A DNA stretch of 64,000 nt. Source: Tieghemostelium lacteum. Taxonomy: Eukaryota > Evosea > Eumycetozoa > Dictyosteliales > Raperosteliaceae. The stretch lies in NCBI GenBank assembly GCA_001606155.1, contig LODT01000051.1:186001-250000 (forward strand). Direction: 5' to 3'. Shown one piece after another: positions 20,420 through 30,652 of this stretch. Position 1 is the stretch's first letter; each line of letters starts with the position of its first letter. The notes beneath the pieces are model-generated. The model did not search any database and was not told where the DNA came from. It saw only the letters and a list, made by a program, of their open reading frames with translations. The position numbers and the translations under genes are program-made.

Positions 20420-21457
20420 TTATTCAATTTCATCTACAGTACCTAAAAACAATTGAATATTATTGACATCTAGAACGAGGTTAATTGCTGATTTTCTTGG
20501 ACATATTATACTAGCTCGGAGGTTACCTGCTGTTGCGTATTTTAAACGAGTTATATAATCTTTGAGTAACTGTTGATCATCTTCGGATAGTTGAGTGTCA
20601 TTTTGTAGAAGATCTGAGATTACATTGATTTTATTGTAGGCATGATGAATTGCATTTACTGTACTTTCCATTGCTATTTGTATACTTTCAGTTTGAATTG
20701 CACGAATTTTAATATAGTTATCTAATTTGTGGTTATTAATTTCTTTTTTGAAAGAGTAAATGTCAGATACAAGTAAATTAGCTAATGTGTACCAGTAGAG
20801 TAGTTCTTTGAGTTGATGGTTATTTATAATGGTTTCTGGTAGAACTCGATGACTAATCATTGCACATGCCATAACCATTATGGAACCTATATCATTGTAT
20901 CTAATATCAACGTACTCTGATAGAGTCATTGTAGCTCTCAATAAACTAGGGTCATGGTTAAGTGATATTATAGAATGTGACCAATCTCTAATGACTCTCA
21001 AGTAATGGTTAAGCGACTGTCTATTACAAGTTGGAATCTGATATAGCGGTCTAAACCCTTGCCAGAATCTAAAAGCAAAGTTATCGTCAGTTTGCTCATG
21101 AATAGCTTCAGGGTCAAACAAATGGTCAATATATTCTTGTGAAATGGTTCCATATTCCAAATAAAGATCATCAAAAACATAAATCCAATCATTTACCATG
21201 TTTATGTATTTGAATTCTTCTTTAGAACTCAAAGGAAACAAATAGGCATTTACAATATAACTTTCAAACTGAATGAATCTGTGGGCTTGTTGAGGTTGTT
21301 GAAAAATCGTTTTTAACCATTCTAAATGTTCTCCAAGACAATCAGATAAATAAGGATTAAGTTTCTCTTTAAATGGACAATTTATAAAAGGTATTGAATA
21401 CTTTTCACTTTTAAATAACCTATAATTCCATAGTTGAGGAATTGCATGTTCTTCCAT
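20420..21457 (-). CDS. Terpene synthase, dictyostelid type
   Basis: Class I terpene cyclase of 345 residues that ionises a prenyl diphosphate, probably making a volatile sesquiterpene or diterpene; product unknown. Start is the first ATG, 21457-21455 (MEEHAIPQLWNYRLF). The Asp-rich metal motif is D96-D-L-Y-L-E101 (DDxxxE). The second metal motif reads S231-D-I-Y-S-F-K-K-E239, so the usual first Asn of NDxxSxxxE is Ser. An Arg in the effector region (FRPLYQIPTC) is kept. Dictyostelids are known to carry such genes, active during multicellular development. No intron is needed. Activity is likely but the Ser substitution leaves some doubt. Confidence 0.9.
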   Translation of the reverse strand: MEEHAIPQLWNYRLFKSEKYSIPFINCPFKEKLNPYLSDCLGEHLEWLKTIFQQPQQAHRFIQFESYIVNAYLFPLSSKEEFKYINMVNDWIYVFDDLYLEYGTISQEYIDHLFDPEAIHEQTDDNFAFRFWQGFRPLYQIPTCNRQSLNHYLRVIRDWSHSIISLNHDPSLLRATMTLSEYVDIRYNDIGSIMVMACAMISHRVLPETIINNHQLKELLYWYTLANLLVSDIYSFKKEINNHKLDNYIKIRAIQTESIQIAMESTVNAIHHAYNKINVISDLLQNDTQLSEDDQQLLKDYITRLKYATAGNLRASIICPRKSAINLVLDVNNIQLFLGTVDEIE

Positions 21458-21744
21458 TCCATAATAAGTACTTATTAATATTGATATTAAATATTTCAAA
21501 TAATTTTAATTTTTGAAAATATAATAATTGTTATTATTTAAACATTTTTTTTAGATAATAGTAGATATTAAATTGAAAATTTATAATGGTTGTGTGGTCT
21601 ATTTATACCTGTATAAAAATTTATTTAAACAAAATCGATTTTGGAAATCTCAAATGAAAAATAGAAAAAATTAAAAGTAATTTTTTTTTTGATTGTTTTG
21701 ATTAGATATCTTTCTGCTCTGTGACTATTGGATATTTAAATAGA

Positions 21745-24141
21745 ATGGACTTGTTAGAGGAAGAAACTATTGTTAATCATCAACAGGATAATGAAATTAA
21801 ACAGATACCAATAGAAGAAACTAATATTAATGTTGAACAATCTCAAGAAGAACAACAACCACAACATCAACAAGAAGAACAGTTACTAGAAGAAGATATA
21901 CAATCTAGAAAAATCAGAAAATGGAAAGAAGAATTTAATCAATTACTACTAAAAGAAGTAAATAATGGATATATAGTAAATATGGAATATGTGCAATCCA
22001 TGAGTAAAGGTCATGGTATATTCGAATCTGATTCTACTACAAGAGGTATAATGTGGAGATTATGGTTAGGTTGTCTAGACCAAGATTCAACTGAATTATG
22101 GGTTGAAAAAACTAATCGTCTCAGAAAGAGATATGACACATTAAAAAAATCTCATATTGTAAACCCACGTTCAAGTGATTCTGCAACTACCAGTACACAA
22201 GAAAAAAAGAGTAGTAGTAGTAATGTTAATAGTATGTTTGATGACCCTCTATCAACTGATAAAAATAGTATTTGGAATCAATTTTTTGAGAATGAAGGCA
22301 CACAGAAAGAGATTGGACACGATATCTCTAGAACCTATCCTGGAATTTCATTCTTTGAGAGACTGGATATTCAAGATTCTATGACTAGAATTCTATTTAT
22401 ATTCTCTAAACAGTACCCAAAAATCAAATATATTCAAGGTATGAATGAAATTGTTGCACCTATACTCTATGTACTCTATCATGATAGTCATTGGTTTGAC
22501 GATCGTGATGTATATCAACCTGTGGATTTGGACCATTATACACCACAAGAAAAACAACCTCCTAGACCTGACGATGCTGAGTACCCACAAAATCCGGTGC
22601 CTTACCCAATTGACGACATTTCAGAGAACTTGGGTACATTTCTAAGAAATCCAGAGTTTTTTGAACATGATAGTTATTTCCTTTTTGAGTCTCTAATGAA
22701 TGTCATTGGTAAATGGTTTAAGTCACCACCATCAAAAGAGTTACCTCCACCAAGAGTAACTGGAAAATACAAAGAAATCTATGATTTGTCAGAGAAAGAG
22801 GCATCGGAACAAGCTGTCAATTTGGTTGTTGTAGATGAATGTATTAAAATGTTTGCTGATATACAGTATATCGAACCGGTACTTTACAATTATCTAAAAG
22901 AATTGTCAATTGAACCACATTTATATGCATTAAGATGGATACGTATTCTACTAGCACAGGTATTTCCATTGTCTAGTTTATTGGGTATTTGGGATTCACT
23001 ATTCAAAGATCAAGTTACCAATCTACTCAACTATATTTGTATATCCATGCTACTGAATATAAAAGATAGAATTATAGGTAGAGACTACAGTGAGTGTCTT
23101 CAAGTCCTATTTCACTATCCTATTCATATTCAAGATCACTATTCACTCATAACCCAAGCATATCAAATAAGAGATAGAATTGCAATTCTTAAAAAGGATG
23201 CAAATGGTCAATCTCCAACTAGGGATTTAGTCCAAAAATCATCTCCACCTCAGTTAATGAGACCAAGAGTCTACCCTTCATCTTTTACACAATCTATTCA
23301 ACCTCCAAAATCTAATATTGTAACAACAAATTCTACTCCACCATCTACATCTTCATCACCTTCTATACCCACAAGTCAAACTGGAATCAATGGTAATAGT
23401 ACACCTCCACTAAGTCAATCAGCATCATTAAATAACAGTAATAATAGTATATCATATAATACAGGATACAATACCTCAGGATTGTTATCAAGTATCTCAA
23501 GTACAGTCACATCTACTCTCAAACAAATTATCAATAATCTAAATGTAGATATGGAACCCAACATTAAAGAGATTGAACACAACCAAAATCATGTATCGAA
23601 ACGTCTAGAAAGACTAGTATACACTCTTGAAACTATCAGAACTCCAGAAAACTCTGAAACCATTCAATCTGTTCAAGAGGAATTAAAATTAATTAAAAAC
23701 CTAATTTCACCAACCACAGTACCAACAGGTCAAAATAGACCAACCTCACCAAAACTAACTACAAACACTGTAGTTCATAAACCACAACCTCAAAGAACTC
23801 AACAACCTCAACCTCAACCTCAACCTCTACCTCAACCTCTACCACAACATATTCAACCCACAGCACCAACAAATACCTTAAATGGTGATGAAAATGAAAG
23901 TGAATTTAGAACTACTATTAATACAGGTCCAAAAGTTCAAGCATTGAAAAACTTTACATTACCAAATATAGAGATTCATGAAGATGATTTAACTGAAGTT
24001 AAAACTGAATATTCAACCAACCACAAAGAAGACAGTGATGATGATGATGAATTGGATTCTATTCAACAAGAAATCAATTTTATGAATATTGTCAATAGTA
24101 ATTTAGGTTTTGGCTCAAATAAAAAGAAAGATATTTATTAA
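21745..24141 (+). CDS. tbc1d5: TBC1D5-like RabGAP
   Basis: TBC-domain GTPase activator of 798 residues; the first ATG is 21745. The catalytic Arg finger is Arg196 in GHDISRTYPG and the Gln finger is Gln231 in YIQGMNEI, both kept. The second half of the TBC domain reads FEHDSYFLFESLM and LYALRWIRILLAQVFPL, matching TBC1D5 rather than TBC1D13. TBC1D5 inactivates Rab7 on endosomes together with retromer; that role is by family. The region after about residue 490 is Ser/Thr/Pro/Gln-rich and disordered, with one PQPQ run, and the acidic tail DSDDDDELDS precedes the C-terminus. Intron-less. Confidence 0.88.
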   Translation: MDLLEEETIVNHQQDNEIKQIPIEETNINVEQSQEEQQPQHQQEEQLLEEDIQSRKIRKWKEEFNQLLLKEVNNGYIVNMEYVQSMSKGHGIFESDSTTRGIMWRLWLGCLDQDSTELWVEKTNRLRKRYDTLKKSHIVNPRSSDSATTSTQEKKSSSSNVNSMFDDPLSTDKNSIWNQFFENEGTQKEIGHDISRTYPGISFFERLDIQDSMTRILFIFSKQYPKIKYIQGMNEIVAPILYVLYHDSHWFDDRDVYQPVDLDHYTPQEKQPPRPDDAEYPQNPVPYPIDDISENLGTFLRNPEFFEHDSYFLFESLMNVIGKWFKSPPSKELPPPRVTGKYKEIYDLSEKEASEQAVNLVVVDECIKMFADIQYIEPVLYNYLKELSIEPHLYALRWIRILLAQVFPLSSLLGIWDSLFKDQVTNLLNYICISMLLNIKDRIIGRDYSECLQVLFHYPIHIQDHYSLITQAYQIRDRIAILKKDANGQSPTRDLVQKSSPPQLMRPRVYPSSFTQSIQPPKSNIVTTNSTPPSTSSSPSIPTSQTGINGNSTPPLSQSASLNNSNNSISYNTGYNTSGLLSSISSTVTSTLKQIINNLNVDMEPNIKEIEHNQNHVSKRLERLVYTLETIRTPENSETIQSVQEELKLIKNLISPTTVPTGQNRPTSPKLTTNTVVHKPQPQRTQQPQPQPQPLPQPLPQHIQPTAPTNTLNGDENESEFRTTINTGPKVQALKNFTLPNIEIHEDDLTEVKTEYSTNHKEDSDDDDELDSIQQEINFMNIVNSNLGFGSNKKKDIY

Positions 24142-24283
24142 ATAAATATTTATATAAATAAAAATTTGTATTTTCATTCTTCATTTATTCCCAACTCAAT
24201 TTTATTATTTTAGGTAACTTGGTAACCACGTAACTCAAAATTTTATTTTCAAGCAAAAAAAAAACAATCTATTTTGATAAACA

Positions 24284-25162
24284 ATGAAAGAGATATTGAT
24301 TGAATCCTTTAGTTTAGTTGAAATTAATGAAAAGAAAAGAGAAAGGTTTAACTCAAATAATCATTGGGTAGATGATGATAGTGAATATGTAAAACCTACT
24401 GATTATGAAGAGATTTGTGAGAAATGTGATACATCATACTGGATTGATAAGTTTAAATCTACCTATTCAGTAATTAATATTGATTTATCTGATGTAAATT
24501 GGTTGAAATCAGCTGCTACTGCTTATAGAATTACTGAGAGAATGGATTCATTCAAAGAGGATCTCAAAGATTTTCTTGAGAAATATGAACCTTTGACTAA
24601 GAGATTCTTTGATAGACAAGAGAAATACTTTGTAAAAGCAAATCATTTTAGTTTAAAAACTGGTGTACATGGTGTAGGTCCATATAGTGATCTTAAAAAG
24701 ATTATGGAATCTATAATTACAAGTGATGATAAACATACCCCTGTACCACCAACAGCAACTAAACTTAAAATCTATCTAATGCCTTGGGAAAATGTATCTC
24801 TAAAAAGAGAATTTAGAGTGTTTGTATATGATAATCAAATTACTGGTGTTTCGCAACAAGATATCTATAGTACACATTTACTTCAAGAAGGTGTCTCCCA
24901 AGAGGTTTTAGAAGAACAATACAAGAAATGGGTTCATGTAATATACCAGTACTTCCACAATACCATTAAAAAGAAGATTACTCATATCTCTACCTTCTCT
25001 ATGGATATTGCCATTTTGGATAATGGTAAACCATACTTTATCGAAATTAATCCATTTGGTAAATTGTATTCTGCAGGATCAGCTCTCTTTCATTGGGTTA
25101 TTGATGAACATTTATTGTTGAATCAAAATGATGTAATATACTTTAGATACACTAAAAATTGA
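24284..25162 (+). CDS. CDC123/D123-family protein
   Basis: ATP-grasp protein of 292 residues. Cdc123 is an assembly chaperone of translation factor eIF2; D123 relatives are required for growth. Family marks: the start WIDKFKSTY, the core LKREFRVFVYDNQITGVSQQD and the metal-binding end FSMDIAILDNGKPYFIEINPFG, with the acidic D-E-N triad expected for ATP-Mg. Intron-less, ATG at 24284, stop TGA. It may be a D123 paralogue rather than the single Cdc123, because the N-terminus differs from the classical one (no FPxW motif that I can see). Confidence 0.82.
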   Translation: MKEILIESFSLVEINEKKRERFNSNNHWVDDDSEYVKPTDYEEICEKCDTSYWIDKFKSTYSVINIDLSDVNWLKSAATAYRITERMDSFKEDLKDFLEKYEPLTKRFFDRQEKYFVKANHFSLKTGVHGVGPYSDLKKIMESIITSDDKHTPVPPTATKLKIYLMPWENVSLKREFRVFVYDNQITGVSQQDIYSTHLLQEGVSQEVLEEQYKKWVHVIYQYFHNTIKKKITHISTFSMDIAILDNGKPYFIEINPFGKLYSAGSALFHWVIDEHLLLNQNDVIYFRYTKN

Positions 25163-25591
25163 AATACATTCTATCAAACACCATCAATTCAATTTTCAAA
25201 TAAATTTCCAATTCTAAATCAAATGATGCAGTTATAAAATTATCAATAAACCAAACTATCTTATATGAAGAAGATATTTTAAATGTTGATTTTTTAATTT
25301 TTTATTACGGAAGATATTTTGTTAATATAAAATTTTGATTTTCAAATAATTCACAAGTTATTGACACAATGCGAACAGTCAAAACCATCTTTTTAGCCAT
25401 TTTTCAAAAATATCTTTATAAAAGTTAAATTAGATATTTTAAAAAATACACCTTTTAGATTTTATATTGGAAGACGGAGCATACATCATCTCCCGAAACA
25501 AAGAAATCTACACACAAAGTCACTATAAAATGTCATCTTGTTCAACATTTTTATTTTCATTTTTAATCTATATTAAATTTAAATAATAATA
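25163..25591. promoter_or_regulatory. Upstream region of the first tandem hydrolase gene, with AGATATTT repeats
   Basis: No coding potential. It contains four copies of AGATATTT or its complement (near 25271, 25311, 25408 and 25431). The same motif is present four times upstream of the paralogue at 27688. The two regions are otherwise little alike, which suggests retained control elements. Confidence 0.4.
25524..25530 (+). promoter_or_regulatory. TATA box of hydrolase A
   Basis: TATAAAA, 62-68 bases before the start codon at 25592, within the context CACTATAAAATG. The same context stands before the paralogue at 27688. Confidence 0.55.
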
Positions 25592-27331
25592 ATGTATAAA
25601 AATATAGTTTTTATAGTATTAATTGTAACTACTTTGGCAAGTGTTAATGCATTGACACTTACTGATAAATCATTCTTCTGGGCACCTGGATCTACAATGT
25701 GGTATTTAGAATATCTTCCACCAACTTATTCACCAACTGCAACTGGAAGTGCTAAATCTCCCGTTATTATCTTTCTACATGGTGCTGGTGAAAATGGTTC
25801 TGGACAAAAGAGCGATTTGGTTAAATTAAAGAATGCCGGTGGTTCAATTCCATATTATATCAATAATAATCAATGGAATGTAAGTTCTCCATTTATTGTG
25901 TTGGCTCCTCAAACTTGGGGTTGGTGGGATGAACCAAAGGTTACACCATTAGCTCAACAAATTGCAACTTTATATCCAGGTGCTGACACTACCAGAATTT
26001 ATTTGACTGGTTTATCTCAAGGTGGAGCTGGTGTTTGGGATAGTATTCGTAAAACTAAAGCAAAGACTGATCTCTATGCTGCTGCTGTTCCAATTTGTGG
26101 AGCTCAAAACTATGTTGCCTCAACAGATTGGCAAGCTCCAGTTCAATCTGGAATTCCAATTTGGGCATTCCACAATAGTAATGATCCAACAGTTGGTGTT
26201 GGTAACACTAATAACTGGATTGCTGGTTTGAATGGTCAGGGTATCTGTCCAACTGCTCTCAAGACTATTTTCACTTCAAGTTCTCATGATGCATGTATGT
26301 TAACTTATATTAATATTAATCAATCTATAACCTACTTACACTTAGCTTAATACAACATTTTAAAATATATAGGGACTGCTGTGTATGGACCAACATCTAG
26401 TATTAATATCTATGCTTGGTTCTTACAATTTACTAATCAAAGACCATTGGCAAGTTGTGTAACTTCAACTACTTCAACTACTACTGCTCCACCAACTACA
26501 ACAGTAGCTGCTTCAACTACTTCAACTACTACTGCCCCACCAACTACAACAGTAGCTGCTTCAACTACCTCAACAACCACTGCTCCACCAACTACTACTA
26601 CTACTACATCAACAACTGGTACACCAGCTTATGGTACTTGGCAACAAAAGTTCTCAACATCTCCAAGCTATGGATATTGGGAATACAAACCATCATTTGT
26701 ACCATCAGGTGGAAAATATCCATTATTGGTATTCTTACATGGAAGTGATGCTGCTTCAAATGGATCTGTAACTTCAACAGAATTAAACAAATTACTAGTT
26801 AGCAGTTTACCAAAATTCATTAACAACGGTCAATGGAATCCAGCTTACCCATTCTTAGTAGTTGCACCACAATCTGATCTTGTCAATGGTAATTACTACT
26901 GGCAAAATGCTGAGTCTATTCTAACTAATATTCTAAGTGTATATTCATCAATAATCGATCCAACACGTGTATATATCACTGGTCAAGGTAGAGGTGCATC
27001 AGGTATCACCATGTTAAGTGCCACTAATATCAACAAATTAGCAGCAGCTCACATGGTTCGTATTTTTAATGACATTAACCCAACCTATGGTAGCTTATTT
27101 GTATCAACCAATTTACCAACTTGGTTCTATATCAATCAAGATGATCCCCATGTACCACTTAGTTACCAAAACAATTGGGTCAATTACCTCACTACCACTA
27201 ACCCAATTACACCAGCTGTAAGATCAACTTCAAATCCAACTGGAGGTCTAAATTCAATTAATGACGCATACAATCCAGCTAACCCAGCTGCCACTAACCT
27301 CTACACTTGGTTCCTAACCTACACCAACTAA
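25592..27331 (+). CDS. Secreted two-domain hydrolase A (active N-domain, dead C-domain, mucin-like linker)
   Basis: Exons 25592-26294 and 26373-27331 (phase 1), 553 residues. Residues 1-20 are a signal peptide. The N-domain is an alpha/beta hydrolase of the esterase/PHB-depolymerase-like kind: FLHGAGENGSG oxyanion loop, nucleophile Ser142 in TGLSQGGAG, Asp198 in NSNDPTVG and His232 in SSSHDAW. A Thr/Pro linker with about three copies of a 16-residue unit (STTSTTTAPPTTTVAA) follows, probably O-glycosylated. The C-domain repeats the fold (FLHGSDAASNG) but has GQGRG where the nucleophile Ser should be (Gly440), so it is likely non-catalytic. Substrate unknown; an extracellular ester or carbohydrate-binding role is possible. 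Confidence 0.85.
26462..26624 (+). repeat. Thr/Pro-rich tandem repeat in hydrolase A linker
   Basis: Imperfect 48-base units, nearly three copies, coding for Thr/Ser/Ala/Pro. The paralogue has a longer and reshuffled version at about 28551-28790, showing that this linker changes length fast. Confidence 0.75.
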
Positions 27332-27687
27332 ACCCAAAACCTCCCCTATTTATTTTTATTTATTCAATAAAAACAAAAAAAACATCTAAATATTAAACTA
27401 TTTAGTACCACTTTCATAATTGTTGATAACTTTCTGACTAAGATATTTTTAAAAATATTCAAATAATGAATAGTCGCAAATTGTGAGAATTGTCAGAAAT
27501 TCATGTATATGTTCACTTAAAAAAATATCTTAATAAAATTATTTTTTAGATATTTGCATTGTCTAAAATAAACTTCTTGATTTTAATTTAACAATGCATT
27601 GAATGAAAATATCTTTACTAATCAGCACTATAAAATGAGCTTCAATTTTTTTTCATTTTGATATAAATTTAAATTATATATTAAAAA
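27332..27687. promoter_or_regulatory. Upstream region of the second tandem hydrolase gene
   Basis: No coding potential. AGATATTT or its complement occurs near 27440, 27523, 27548 and 27607. See the matching region before hydrolase A. Confidence 0.4.
27629..27635 (+). promoter_or_regulatory. TATA box of hydrolase B
   Basis: TATAAAA in the context CACTATAAAATG, 53-59 bases before the start codon at 27688. Confidence 0.55.
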
Positions 27688-29493
27688 ATGAATAGACAAT
27701 TATTTAAGTTAATATGTTTAACTGTTACAGCTTTGGCAAGTGTAAATGCATATACACTTACTGATAAATCATTCTTCTGGGCACCTGGATCTACAATGTG
27801 GTATTTAGAGTATCTTCCACCAACTTATTCACCAACTGCAACTGGAAGTGCTAAATCTCCCGTTATTATCTTTCTCCATGGTGCTGGTGAAAATGGTTCT
27901 GGACAAGAAAGTGATTTGGTTAAATTAAAAAGTGCTAGTGGTTCAATTCCATATTATATCAATAATAGTCAATGGAATGTAAGTTTACCATTTATTGTGT
28001 TGGCTCCTCAAACTTGGGGTTGGTGGGATGAACCAAAGGTTACACCATTAGCTCAACAAATTGCAACTTTATATCCAGGTGCTGACACTACCAGAATTTA
28101 TTTGACTGGTTTATCTCAAGGTGGAGCTGGTGTTTGGGATAGTATTCGTAAAACTAAAGCAAAGACTGATCTCTATGCTGCTGCTGTTCCAATTTGCGGT
28201 GCTCAAAATTATGTAGATTCAACAGATTGGCAAGCTCCAGTTCAATCTGGAATTCCAATTTGGGCATTCCATAATAGTAATGATCCAACAGTTGGTGTTG
28301 GTAACACTGAAAACTGGATTGCTGGTTTGAATGGTCATGGAATATGTCCAACTGCTCTCAAGACTATATTCACCGCAAGCACTCATGATGCATGTATGTT
28401 AACTTATAGTTTTCATTACCAACTATATTAATATAAAGGTACTAATATTATTAACATACAAGGGACTGCTGTTTATAAACCAACTTCAACTATCAATATC
28501 TATGCTTGGTTCTTACAATTCACCAACCAAAGACCACTTTCATCTTGTGTAACTTCAACTACCTCTACAACTGCTTCATCAACCGCCAGTACAACTTCTC
28601 CATCTACAACCGTTGCTGCTACCACTTCAACTACCTCTACAACTGTTTCATCAACTACAACTTCTCCATCTACAACTGTTGCTGCTACTTCAACAACTGG
28701 TACAACAACTGCATCTACTACTAGTACATCGACTACCGCTGCTCCAACAACTACAACAACAACAACCACATCAACAACTGGTACACCAACCTATGGTACT
28801 TGGCAACAAAAGTTTTTAAGTAATTTTGGTTTTTGGGAATATAAACCATCATTTGTGCCATCAGGTGGAAAATACCCATTATTGGTATTTTTACATGGAA
28901 GTGATGCTGCTTCAAATGGTGCAGTAAATTCAGTTGAATTGAATAAAGTACTTGTTAGTAGTATTCCAAAGTTTATAAACAATGGTCAATGGAATCCAGC
29001 ATACCCATTCTTGGTTCTTGCACCACAATCTGATCTAACCTATGCCAATAATTCATACATGTGGGAGACTGCTGATACTGTTCTTACTAGTCTTTTAGCA
29101 AACTATTCATCAATTATAGATACAACTCGTATTTATATAACTGGTCAAGGAAGAGGTGCATCAGGTATCAGTACACTAAGCGTCACAAATATCAACAAAT
29201 TAGCAGCAGCTCACTATGTTCGTATATATAGTGATGCATCTGCAGTATTAGGTAGCAGAATGGTTTCAACTAATTTGCCAACTTGGTTCTATACTAATCA
29301 AGATGATCCAAATGTTGCAGTTTCTTATACTAACAATTGGGTTACTTATCTTACTACTACTAATCCTATAACTCCAGCTGTGAGATCTACTGTTAATCCA
29401 ACCGGTGGTTTGAACTCCTTGGTAACTGCATATGATCCATCTAATCCCACTGCAACTAATCTCTATAACTGGTTCCTCACTTATACCAATTAA
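27688..29493 (+). CDS. Secreted two-domain hydrolase B, tandem paralogue of A
   Basis: Exons 27688-28393 and 28463-29493 (phase 1, same place as in A), 578 residues. Signal peptide 1-21. The N-domain triad is Ser143, Asp199 and His233. The mucin-like Thr/Ser linker is longer than in A. The C-domain again has GQGRG in place of the GxSxG nucleophile, so the loss predates the duplication. Exon 1 is almost identical to that of A, including a run of about 200 bases that is identical even at silent sites, whereas the C-domain differs at roughly a quarter of positions. That contrast suggests gene conversion over exon 1. Confidence 0.85.
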
Positions 29494-29627
29494 TTAATGA
29501 TTATAAAATAAAGTGTGAACAATATTATTTTAATATCTCGATACGATTTGTTTTGTAAATTTCATAATTTTTTTTAATTTTAACTTTTTAGCTTTACACA
29601 TGGTGTTTTGGGGAATACAATAGTTAA

Positions 29628-30621
29628 ATGACCTCTCTTTTAAGTAGAAAAATGAATAGAAAAAGAAAATTAACAAAACTTGATAGAGAAAAAGAGGATG
29701 ACGATGAGTACTCAAAAAGTTTAAAATTAGATGGTTCAGTATCTATGGAAAACGAAAAAATGGATACTGAGGAAATACGTATCAATGGAAGTACTAGTAA
29801 TAGGAAACTACAAGATAATATGGATAGAGTATCAGTGTTTGTTGAGGATTTGAAAAATATAAATACAATTACACCTGTGGAAAATGAAAAGAATGAAGAT
29901 GAAGATATTCAGGTTATACTAGAAGAAGGAACTGAAGAGAATCCACTTAGTCTATCATCAGATGAAGATGAAGACTATCAGGATAAACCATTTGGTGATA
30001 TTCACAATAGCGCCATTTCAGAGAATTCAGAAGTCGATAAAAACAAAATTGAATTGCATCCAAAGACATTTCAGTGTGGTAACTATCCAGATGTTATACT
30101 GGACCAAAATCAACCTATACAATTTAAAGAGAATGAAATTGTTTGTACTTTACCATATATATCAATACTACCAAGTTACTCATCTTCGAAAAAGTACAGT
30201 ACTGTTACAATCACTATAGCCAATAAACAAATTACCTCATTTCAAGTGACATCTTTCAAAACTTCAGTTACCATTTCATGTATAGCCAAAGAATTTACAT
30301 TTACAAAAGATTGGTTATCTAAACCTAAACCAATGATAAGTAATTATAATAGATTTATTTTTAAACCTCCTTTCTATAGAATCTAAACTTTTTCTAACAT
30401 TTTTAAATTAAATTAGATTATGAACAAGCTATTCCAAATGAAATAGTTTTAAAGAACATTAGTAGAGAAGAATTTATATTGATGAAACCTTATATTGAAT
30501 TACAATCACCATGGATTAAAATGATGATGGAGATTGTAGAAACAAGTCAAAGCGAAAAGGTTATAGCTGAATATCCACATTTTTCAACTTATTCTATTAA
30601 AGAGAATAATAAAAAACAAAC

Positions 30622-30652
<31 letters not shown>

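Noticed and set aside
26381-27331. Separate gene for the second hydrolase domain
   Set aside because: The frame begins with GTG and joins exon 1 through a clear GT-AG intron at the same place in both paralogues.
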